Assembly: GCA_947457615.1 (NCBI GenBank)
Contig: CANGWK010000018.1
Span: forward strand, 1-63,188
Source of the DNA: Flavobacteriaceae bacterium
Lineage (GTDB): Bacteria > Bacteroidota > Bacteroidia > Flavobacteriales > Flavobacteriaceae
Direction of reading: 5' to 3'
DNA: 63,188 nt
Part shown: positions 1 through 6,688 of the stretch, piece after piece
Layout of the letters: the number at the start of each line of letters is the position of its first letter
Numbering within the stretch: position 1 is the first letter of the stretch
Made by a program: the position numbers and the translations under genes
The notes under the pieces: model-generated
The model's input: the letters and a program-made list of their open reading frames with translations, nothing else
What the model was told of the DNA's origin: nothing
Database searches by the model: none

Positions 1-25
1 CCTGCTACAAAAAAACAAGAAAATT

Positions 26-370
26 ATGCCAAGATCAGTAAATTCAGTTGCTAAAAGAGCAAGAAGAAAAAAGATAATGAAGCAAGCCAAAGGTTTCTTT
101 GGTCGTCGTAAAAACGTTTGGACTGTTGCTAAAAACGCAGTTGAAAAAGCGATGGTTTACGCTTATCGCGATAGAAAACAAAACAAGAGAAACTTCCGTG
201 CACTATGGATCATGCGTATCAACGCTGGTGCTAGACTAGAAGGATTAAGTTACTCTCAATTCATGGGTAAAGTAAAAGCTAACGGTATCGAATTGAACCG
301 TAAAGTTCTTGCAGATTTAGCAATGAATCACCCAGAAGCTTTTAAAGCTGTTGTGAATAAAGTGAAATAA
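26..370 (+). CDS. rplT: 50S ribosomal protein L20
   Basis: The 114-residue basic protein has the normal length and sequence of bacterial L20, beginning [18 protein letters not shown]20 binds 23S rRNA early in assembly of the large subunit and in many bacteria represses its own operon. The window begins 25 bases before the ATG, so the usual upstream partners infC and rpmI, if present, lie outside it. The bases before the start are A-rich with no Shine-Dalgarno, as is normal in this phylum. A strong terminator about 40 bases downstream shows that this is the last gene of its transcript. Confidence 0.98.
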   Translation: MPRSVNSVAKRARRKKIMKQAKGFFGRRKNVWTVAKNAVEKAMVYAYRDRKQNKRNFRALWIMRINAGARLEGLSYSQFMGKVKANGIELNRKVLADLAMNHPEAFKAVVNKVK

Positions 371-407
371 AAAACGTTTGTACAACCAGTTTAACTTACT
401 TACTTAT

Positions 408-440
408 AAAAAATCCCAATCTTTCGATTGGGATTTTTTT
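408..440 (+). terminator. Rho-independent terminator of rplT
   Basis: A stem of at least ten base pairs (AATCCCAATC with GATTGGGATT) closes a four-base loop at 422-425 and runs into a long T tract. The left arm is preceded by A residues, so it could also stop transcripts arriving from the minus-strand gene that ends at 530. Confidence 0.92.
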
Positions 441-529
441 GTATCTGAAAATTGCGAAGTGTTTTACTTTAAAGATGGAATAACCTCCCCTACCTTCTTA
501 CAACCGTCCAAAAAAAGGAGAATATTCTA

Positions 530-1369
530 TTAAAAAACCTCTTCCTTCTCTCCATCAAAACTCGCAAAAACCATGCGTGGATGCGAATCTTGGTGAAATA
601 GGTTTCCGTCTTTATCTATAGCAATAGCGCCTGCAAAACCATCATAAGGTTTTAATTCGGCAAAGGTTTTTTCAAATGCTTTTTCTAATGTAAATCCATC
701 CGTAACCCGTGTTACAATTTTGGCTGCCGTGGCATTGCTTACAATGTCCTCACCCACTCCAGTCAAACTTACTCCACAAAAAGCATTTACATAATTTCCG
801 GCAACAGTAGCACTATCGGAAATTCTTCCAGGGATTTCAAATCCTTTTCCTCCAGTTGAAGTAGCTGCAGCAAGTTTGCCATCTGCATCCAAAGCCACAC
901 AACCAACAGTTCCCATTCCGCTTGCTACTAATTTTGCTTCGTATTCTGCTCTGCGTTGGGGAATTTCGGTAGAAAATTTTTCAAAACCGTGTTGTCTAGC
1001 AAAATTAGTGGCGCCACTTCCGCCCAAAACTCTATCGTCGACTTTCATTAATTCCAAAGCAACTTGAATTGGGTTTTTGACTTCTTCAATATTAATCACT
1101 CCACTAAACTTTTCGGTAGTACCATCCATTAGAGAAGCGCTCATTCGTATTTTCCCGTCGCTCTGAATTTGCGAACCAATTCCAGCATTAAACAATTCAT
1201 CATCTTCCAATAAAGAAACAGCATAAACCACAGTTTCTAGTGCCGAATGCGTTTTTAAATACGCATACGAATACTTTACAATCCGCAATAATGCTTCTTG
1301 TTTAGCAACTTTAGTTTCGTGATTGGTTGAAGATTCCGAGAAAAAACCACCGTGTATTATTATTTTCAT
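530..1369 (-). CDS. iaaA: Isoaspartyl peptidase / L-asparaginase (Ntn-hydrolase, IaaA type)
   Basis: The 279-residue protein belongs to the plant-type asparaginase family, whose precursor cleaves itself before a threonine that becomes the nucleophile. The expected GTVGCVALD segment places that threonine near residue 154, followed by STGG at 171-174, GRISDS near 181 and a TGVGED segment near 203. There is no signal peptide, so it acts in the cytoplasm. These enzymes hydrolyse beta-aspartyl dipeptides. Next to cyanophycinase and cyanophycin synthetase, the likely substrate is beta-Asp-Arg, giving free Asp and Arg. It lies downstream of cphB on the same strand, separated by 203 bases of repeats. 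Substrate preference is inferred from context. Confidence 0.88.
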   Translation of the reverse strand: MKIIIHGGFFSESSTNHETKVAKQEALLRIVKYSYAYLKTHSALETVVYAVSLLEDDELFNAGIGSQIQSDGKIRMSASLMDGTTEKFSGVINIEEVKNPIQVALELMKVDDRVLGGSGATNFARQHGFEKFSTEIPQRRAEYEAKLVASGMGTVGCVALDADGKLAAATSTGGKGFEIPGRISDSATVAGNYVNAFCGVSLTGVGEDIVSNATAAKIVTRVTDGFTLEKAFEKTFAELKPYDGFAGAIAIDKDGNLFHQDSHPRMVFASFDGEKEEVF

Positions 1370-1378
1370 TTTTTTAAT

Positions 1379-1570
1379 GGGTATTGGGGGTTGGGTTGAG
1401 GGTATTGGGTATTGGGTATGGGGTATTAGGTATTGGGTATTGGGTATTGGGTATTAGGTGATGGGTAATTGGAGAAAATTTAGTATTTAGTATTTAGTAT
1501 TACAACCTCAGACCTTTGACCTTGAACCCAAAACCTTAGACCTTAGACCCTGAACCTATGACCCAAAACC
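1379..1570. repeat. Block of degenerate short repeats between cphB and iaaA
   Basis: The intergenic gap consists of three kinds of short repeat. Positions 1379-1472 hold about ten copies of a heptad close to GGGTATT, seven of them exact. Positions 1480-1502 hold three TTTAGTA units. Positions 1503-1570 hold a looser series of CCTTAGA or CCTTTGA units. The first block is G-rich on the plus strand and the last is C-rich there; segments such as GGGTATTAGGT and ACCTTAGACCC pair with two mismatches, so a long imperfect hairpin is possible. The G runs could also form a quadruplex on the plus strand, which is the template strand for these genes. Confidence 0.85.
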
Positions 1571-1572
1571 AA

Positions 1573-2445
1573 CTAAACGTATTGCGAAGATTTAATTGTC
1601 ATTTTAAGAGTATCCAAATCAAATGTATCGTATTTGCTCAATACATGCGTAACCAAATGGCTTATAGAAATAGGTTGCCCCATTTCAATTTGAGTTAAAT
1701 TAGTATCTTTAATCTCTCGACCATCCACCAAAATCACAAGTCCAGAACCTATCGCTTCCATTTGTCTTCCATTTGTAATCAATAATCCAGTATCTTCTCC
1801 AAGACCAATTCCTAATACTTTCGGGTTGCCAACAACGGTTTGAAACAAACGACCAATTCGGCCTCGTTGTACAAAATGCGTGTCAATAATTACGTCATCA
1901 ATTAATCCAAGACCAGAGGTAATTTTCACTTCGCCTTTCAACAAAGATTCACTACTACTCCCTTGATAAATCATATTATTGGATGCTGCAGCAGCACCCG
2001 CTGAAGTTCCTGCATAAATAAAATTCTCATTTCTATACTTATCCAATAGAATATCATGAAAAAGTGTTCCTCCAAGAATAGAAGTCAAACGCAATTGATC
2101 TCCTCCCGTAAACATTACAACATCAGCATTTCGCAAACGTTCCAAAATTTCTGGATCCGAGGCTTGCTCCCGTCTCTCAATATTTATAACATCCGTATTA
2201 TGGGCATTCAAATATCCTAGTGCTTTTATGTATTCCGGACCAATTTCCAAAGGAATTTTAGATGCAGTAGTAATGATTTCTATTCGTGATAATTCTTTAT
2301 TTTTCGACTCATTTATTACTCTCTTTAAAATACCTTCTTCAAAGAAATTTAAATTCTTTGGAGCATCTCTATCTAAATTGGTTTCAGTAAAACTGCCTTT
2401 ATCTACAGCCCCACCTATTATAATTAATTTTCCTTGTATTTTCAT
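1573..2445 (-). CDS. cphB: Cyanophycinase (peptidase family S51)
   Basis: This 290-residue serine exopeptidase releases beta-Asp-Arg dipeptides from cyanophycin. The family nucleophile elbow GTSAG is present with the serine at residue 148. FTGGDQ (112-117), DTHF (188-191) and GEDTGL (216-221) are the other conserved blocks. No signal peptide is visible, in keeping with an intracellular store, unlike the secreted cyanophycinases of bacteria that feed on external polymer. It is divergent from cphA across a 385-base gap, and iaaA follows on the same strand, so synthesis and breakdown genes are adjacent but separately transcribed. Confidence 0.93.
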   Translation of the reverse strand: MKIQGKLIIIGGAVDKGSFTETNLDRDAPKNLNFFEEGILKRVINESKNKELSRIEIITTASKIPLEIGPEYIKALGYLNAHNTDVINIERREQASDPEILERLRNADVVMFTGGDQLRLTSILGGTLFHDILLDKYRNENFIYAGTSAGAAAASNNMIYQGSSSESLLKGEVKITSGLGLIDDVIIDTHFVQRGRIGRLFQTVVGNPKVLGIGLGEDTGLLITNGRQMEAIGSGLVILVDGREIKDTNLTQIEMGQPISISHLVTHVLSKYDTFDLDTLKMTIKSSQYV

Positions 2446-2830
2446 AACACAAAAATAACCAATTCAAAATATTGACCAAACGATTTTTAGCTTTAGAACC
2501 GAAACTTATTGACTACTTGTTAACCATTTTCCCGCTTTCCGTTACAATCTTTTCCTACCTGTCAGGTTTTAAAACCTGACAGGTAGGAAAAGGATTTTCA
2601 CTGCAATCGGGGGTATGCAGCAAGGATATTGTTTTTAATTTATTATAATAAAGGATAGATTTCTTAACTACCTACCATTTTTCCTGTACTATTTGTCGTT
2701 TATTATTTTATAACAAAAATAAATTCCAAAAGAATAAAAACATTTATCCCAAATTATAGCATAGAGTTACAAATATTTATTTATTTTTAACAAATACATT
2801 GCAATACAATTAATACTATAAGAAACCCCT
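2446..2830. other. Divergent intergenic region between cphB and cphA
   Basis: This 385-base gap must contain the promoters of both cphB and cphA. I saw no clean TAnnTTTG box at a proper distance from either start; a match at 2450-2457 on the minus strand is too close to the cphB ATG. The main structure is the perfect palindrome at 2549-2592. The rest is AT-rich and no credible ORF was seen. Confidence 0.7.
2549..2592. repeat. Perfect 44-bp palindrome
   Basis: Two 22-base arms meet with no spacer. The left arm contains CCTACCTGTCAGG followed by TTTT, the right arm its exact reverse complement. The centre is TTTTAAAA. It sits about 100 bases before the cphB start and 240 before cphA. A related ACCTGTCAGG palindrome is, from memory, scattered between genes in Flavobacterium genomes, so a dispersed repeat is more likely than a dedicated operator. 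Confidence 0.9.
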
Positions 2831-5455
2831 ATGAAAATTGATAAAATTCAAGCCCTACGAGGACCAAATATTTGGAGTGTTCAAAGAAAAAAACTAATTC
2901 AAATGCGTTTGGATTTAGAAGATATGGAAGAACGACCAACCAACAAAATTGAAGGTTTTAGGGAACGAATTGAAGCTACATTTCCTACAATGATAGAGCA
3001 CCGATGCTCTGAAGGTTGCCGTGGCGGATTCTTTTCTCGAGTTGATAAAGGCACTTGGATGGGTCATGTTATTGAACATATTGCACTTGAAATTCAATCT
3101 CTTGCCGGAATGGAAACTGGATTTGGAAGAACCCGTGAAACCAAAACTCCAGGAGTCTATAATGTAGTATTTAGTTACACCGAAGAAAATGTTGGGATTT
3201 TTGCAGCCGAATCTTCCGTAAGAATTGCCGAAGCATTAATAGCAGGAACGGATTATGATGTAGAAGGTGATATTCAACAAATGCGTGAAATTAGAGAACG
3301 TGTGCGCCTAGGACCTTCCACAGGAAGTATTGTAGAAGAAGCCGTTTCAAGAGATATTCCATGGATTCGTTTAGGAACAAACTCCCTCGTTCAATTAGGA
3401 TATGGAATAAACCAAATGCGTTTTCAGGCAACCATAACTTGTAAAACCAGTAGTATTGCGGTAGACATAGCTTGTAATAAAGAACAAACTAAAAAAATGC
3501 TTGATGCAGCTTCTATTCCAGTAGCAAGTGGTGGCATTTGCGTAGATGAAGAAGATTTAGAAGCAGTTATAACTAAAATTGGCTATCCTATTGTATTGAA
3601 ACCTTTAGATGGAAACCACGGTAAAGGCGCTTCTATCAATGTGAAAAAATGGGAAGATGCTGTTGAAGGTTTGGCATACGCCAAAAAATACAGTAACCGT
3701 GTAATTGTTGAAAAGTTCATCACAGGTTATGACTTCAGAGTTTTAATAATTGATAACAAATTAGTTGCTGCAGCCAAAAGAGAACCCGCGCATGTAAAAG
3801 GAGACGGAAAATATACTATCCAAGAATTAATAGACGAAACTAATAAAGATCCCAAACGTGGCTATGGACATGAAAATGTATTAACTCAAATTGATGTAGA
3901 CAGAGATACCACCGACTTATTAGAAAAATTAGGCTATAACCTTGAAACTGTTCCAAAAAAAGACGAAGTAGTTTATTTAAAATCTACTGCCAATTTAAGC
4001 ACAGGTGGAACTTCAATAGATGTTACTGATAGGATGCATCCAGAAAATATTTTCCTTTGTGAACGTATTTCTCGTGTTATCGGGTTAGATATTTGTGGCG
4101 TAGATATTATGGCGGAAAACTTAACCCAACCACTTAAAGAAAATGGCGGCTGTATACTAGAAGTTAATGCTGCACCAGGTTTTCGTATGCACTTAGCACC
4201 GTCTGAAGGATTGCCTAGAAATGTTGCTGCACCAGTTATTGATATGCTTTACCCACCAGGGAAACCAAGTAGAATTCCTATTATTGCCGTAACTGGAACC
4301 AACGGAAAGACTACCACCACCCGATTGATTGCTCATATTGTAAAAAACAATGGACTAAAAGTTGGTTTCACAACATCCGATGGAATTTATGTGCAAAACC
4401 ACATGATGGAAAAAGGAGATACCACGGGACCAATTTCTGCCGAATATATTTTGAAAGATCCAACGGTTGAATTTGCTGTTTTAGAAACTGCTCGTGGCGG
4501 AATTCTCCGTGCAGGTCTTGGCTTCAGTCGTTGTGATATTGGCATCATAACTAACATCCAAGAAGACCATTTAGGATTATCCGATATCCATACGCTTGAA
4601 GATTTAGCTCGTGTAAAAGCAACCGTTGTTCGAAGTATTAAAAAAGATGGATGGGCAATTTTGAATGCCGAAGACGACCAATGTATAAAAATAGCAAACG
4701 AATTAAATTGTAATGTTGCCTATTTTGCGATGAATGAAAACCATCCTAGAATGGTTCAGTTTGCAAAAGATGGTAAAATTGTAGCAGTTTATGAGAACGG
4801 TTACATTACCATAAAAAAAGGGGAATGGAAAATTCGCGTAGAACGCGCAACCCATGTTCCTTTAACAATGGGCGGAAAAGCAAAATTCATGATTGCTAAT
4901 GTTTTAGCAGCAACTCTTGCGGCCTATTTACAAGGGTTTAAAACTGAAGATATTAGTCTCTCACTAAAAACTTTTATTCCTAGTGCTGCACAAACACCAG
5001 GAAGAATGAACTTATTTGAATTTAAAAAATTCAAAGTTTTGATTGATTTTGCACACAATCCTTCTGGTTATAAGGGTGTTGAAGATTATTTAAGTAGCGT
5101 TGATGCCATCAAAAAAATAGGTATTATTGCAGGAGTCGGTGACCGACGTGATGAAGATATTAAAGAATGTGCTACCATTGCAGCAAGAATGTTTGACCAC
5201 ATTATAATCCGTCAAGAAAAATACCTACGTGGCAGAACCGAAGTAGAAATCATCGGAATAATACTTGAAGGTATTGCGGCTTCAGGAAGAAATGTAACCC
5301 ACGAAATTATTTCTAAAGAAGTAGAAGCTATAAAACATGCTATTGACAATGCCGAAGATGGAAGTTTCATAACTGCCCTTAGCGATGTAGTTACCAATGC
5401 CATAAATATTGTTCAAGAATATTTAGACAAAGAAAATGAGGGAGAAAATGGATAA
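2831..5455 (+). CDS. cphA: Cyanophycin synthetase
   Basis: This 874-residue enzyme builds multi-L-arginyl-poly-L-aspartate with ATP. Three parts are visible: the N-terminal domain with the GHVIEH and ALEIQSLAG signature near residues 78-93; an ATP-grasp domain at about 215-480 with a GNHGKGAS loop near 261, which adds Asp to the backbone; and a Mur-ligase-like domain with the P-loop GTNGKTT at 489-495 and the ETARGG segment, which adds Arg. Length and intact motifs match the two-substrate CphA1 type rather than the reduced CphA2. The ATG at 2831 starts the conserved N-terminus. The polymer would serve as a nitrogen, carbon and energy reserve. Confidence 0.96.
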   Translation: MKIDKIQALRGPNIWSVQRKKLIQMRLDLEDMEERPTNKIEGFRERIEATFPTMIEHRCSEGCRGGFFSRVDKGTWMGHVIEHIALEIQSLAGMETGFGRTRETKTPGVYNVVFSYTEENVGIFAAESSVRIAEALIAGTDYDVEGDIQQMREIRERVRLGPSTGSIVEEAVSRDIPWIRLGTNSLVQLGYGINQMRFQATITCKTSSIAVDIACNKEQTKKMLDAASIPVASGGICVDEEDLEAVITKIGYPIVLKPLDGNHGKGASINVKKWEDAVEGLAYAKKYSNRVIVEKFITGYDFRVLIIDNKLVAAAKREPAHVKGDGKYTIQELIDETNKDPKRGYGHENVLTQIDVDRDTTDLLEKLGYNLETVPKKDEVVYLKSTANLSTGGTSIDVTDRMHPENIFLCERISRVIGLDICGVDIMAENLTQPLKENGGCILEVNAAPGFRMHLAPSEGLPRNVAAPVIDMLYPPGKPSRIPIIAVTGTNGKTTTTRLIAHIVKNNGLKVGFTTSDGIYVQNHMMEKGDTTGPISAEYILKDPTVEFAVLETARGGILRAGLGFSRCDIGIITNIQEDHLGLSDIHTLEDLARVKATVVRSIKKDGWAILNAEDDQCIKIANELNCNVAYFAMNENHPRMVQFAKDGKIVAVYENGYITIKKGEWKIRVERATHVPLTMGGKAKFMIANVLAATLAAYLQGFKTEDISLSLKTFIPSAAQTPGRMNLFEFKKFKVLIDFAHNPSGYKGVEDYLSSVDAIKKIGIIAGVGDRRDEDIKECATIAARMFDHIIIRQEKYLRGRTEVEIIGIILEGIAASGRNVTHEIISKEVEAIKHAIDNAEDGSFITALSDVVTNAINIVQEYLDKENEGENG

Positions 5456-5488
5456 AAATTAATATTATTTAACTATATTTACACTAAC

Positions 5489-5899
5489 ATGACTATAGAT
5501 AAACTTATTCATTTGCATTTTCTTTCTTTGTACATAGTAGTACTAATTATTCTTGTTGTTGCAATTTATATAAAATTGAAAAACAAGAAGGCTCCCAAAA
5601 AGCTTTCTGAAGAAAAATATCAATCTACAATAACTGGTAAAATGTTGGATATAACCGCTAAAGAAAGTATGTTTAACATTTGGCCATTTGTTAATGAATT
5701 AAAAAGAGCACTAATATTATCTAAAAAAACAAATGAAAGTGAATTAATTTATAAGATTTATAAAGACATTAATGACAATTTTGAACACATTTTACTTAAT
5801 TCCGAAAATGAGAATAATTATATTGTAATTGTAGTAAACTTAAATAAAAACAAAGTAATAGGGTACTTCTTAATTAATTCCTTAAAAGATTATATATAA
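5489..5899 (+). CDS. Hypothetical protein with one N-terminal membrane segment
   Basis: This 136-residue protein was not recognised. Residues 12-28 form one hydrophobic helix, followed by a lysine-rich stretch (KLKNKKAPKK), so the remainder probably lies in the cytoplasm. That part is rich in Lys, Asn and Glu and lacks cysteines. The gene begins 33 bases after cphA in the same direction with no terminator between, so co-transcription is possible. Any link to cyanophycin would rest on position alone. Its base composition is more AT-rich than that of cphA. Confidence 0.6.
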   Translation: MTIDKLIHLHFLSLYIVVLIILVVAIYIKLKNKKAPKKLSEEKYQSTITGKMLDITAKESMFNIWPFVNELKRALILSKKTNESELIYKIYKDINDNFEHILLNSENENNYIVIVVNLNKNKVIGYFLINSLKDYI

Positions 5900-5959
5900 A
5901 AAGATAAGCTTCTATAAAATTAGATACTAAAATGAACATTCCATTCATTAATACACATC

Positions 5960-5995
5960 AAAATAACATAATTAAGTACTTAATTACGTTATTTT
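5960..5995. promoter_or_regulatory. Palindromic operator candidate of the yefM-yoeB promoter
   Basis: A 36-base inverted repeat with no spacer, centred on AGTACT between 5977 and 5978. Seventeen of 18 base pairs match, the only mismatch being A5968-C5987. It ends five bases before the -7 box at 6000-6007, so a bound protein would cover the -33 region. Antitoxins of the YefM family repress their own promoters by binding palindromes, and this is the natural place for such a site. Confidence 0.65.
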
Positions 5996-5999
5996 TTTA

Positions 6000-6007
6000 T
6001 ATATTTG
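6000..6007 (+). promoter_or_regulatory. -7 box TATATTTG before yefM
   Basis: A perfect match to the Bacteroidota -7 consensus TAnnTTTG, 18 bases before the ATG at 6026. No clear TTG lies at the -33 distance. The TTG at 6005-6007 that could be read as a start codon is part of this box, which supports starting the antitoxin at 6026. Confidence 0.6.
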
Positions 6008-6025
6008 TTTAATAAAATCATTCTT

Positions 6026-6277
6026 ATGAAAGTAATTAATTATTCTGATTTACGTTTAAACCTAAAAAAATGGTTAGATAGTGTTACTGATGACATGGAA
6101 GAAGTGCTCGTGACTAGAAAAAATAATAAGAATTTAGTAGTGATATCACAAGAAGAGTATAATTCTTTAACCGAAACAAATTATTTATTATCTGGAAAAA
6201 ATAGAGAGATTCTTCTGAAAGCCGTGGAGGAGGTAAAAAATAAAAAAACATTCGCTAAAGAATTAATTGAAGAATGA
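6026..6277 (+). CDS. yefM: Antitoxin of YefM (Phd) family
   Basis: The 83-residue protein opens with the Phd/YefM pattern (MKVINYSDLRLNLKKWLDSV), which forms the DNA-binding fold, and continues with LVVISQEEYNSL. The acidic, Lys-rich C-terminal third would wrap around the toxin. A longer reading from TTG at 6005 is rejected because that codon lies in the promoter box. The stop overlaps the toxin start as ATGA, giving tight translational coupling. The protein should neutralise YoeB and repress the operon through the palindrome at 5960-5995. Confidence 0.9.
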   Translation: MKVINYSDLRLNLKKWLDSVTDDMEEVLVTRKNNKNLVVISQEEYNSLTETNYLLSGKNREILLKAVEEVKNKKTFAKELIEE

Positions 6278-6531
6278 AACTATCTTGGCATTCTCAGGCA
6301 TGGGAGGATTATCTTTATTGGCAAAAAACGGATAAAACAAAACTGAAACGAATCAATGATTTAATAAAAGCAGCTATAAGAAATCCTTTGGAAGGCATAG
6401 GAAATCCTGAACCTTTAAAACATGCACTTCAAGGCTATTTGTCTAGACGAATTGACGGAGAACATCGATTGGTTTATACCATTCAAGAGGAGGAGTTAAT
6501 AATCGTTTCATGCAGATACCACTATAATTAA
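6274..6531 (+). CDS. yoeB: YoeB-family ribosome-dependent mRNA interferase toxin
   Basis: This 85-residue protein aligns by eye along its whole length with E. coli YoeB. The catalytic residues fall at the same numbers: Glu46 in NPEPLKH, Arg65 in EHRLVY, His83 and Tyr84 in the terminal RYHYN. It would cut mRNA in the ribosomal A site when the antitoxin is degraded. All key residues are present, so the toxin looks active. The gene overlaps yefM by four bases and is followed by a terminator hairpin, so the pair forms its own transcription unit. Confidence 0.95.
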   Translation: MKLSWHSQAWEDYLYWQKTDKTKLKRINDLIKAAIRNPLEGIGNPEPLKHALQGYLSRRIDGEHRLVYTIQEEELIIVSCRYHYN

Positions 6532-6542
6532 AACTATAATCC

Positions 6543-6580
6543 AACCTCATTTAATATAAATTATTTGAGGTTTGTTTTTT
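6543..6580 (+). terminator. Terminator after yoeB
   Basis: AACCTCA at 6543-6549 pairs with TGAGGTT at 6567-6573 around an AT-rich loop, followed by a run of T residues. It lies 12 bases after the toxin stop codon. Confidence 0.75.
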
Positions 6581-6688
6581 TAATTCTAAAAAATCTAATT
6601 AACAATTAGAAATCTCCAATAAAATATAAGAACTTTGCTCACTTTTTAATAGTAAAACACAAACTTACTATTAGGAAATTACCGAAAG

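Noticed and set aside
2450..2457. TATTTTTG on the minus strand as the cphB promoter
   Set aside because: It is only five bases from the ATG, too close for a -7 box with a leader.
6005..6025. TTG at 6005 as the start of the YefM antitoxin
   Set aside because: It lies inside a perfect -7 box (TATATTTG); the ATG at 6026 gives the family N-terminus.
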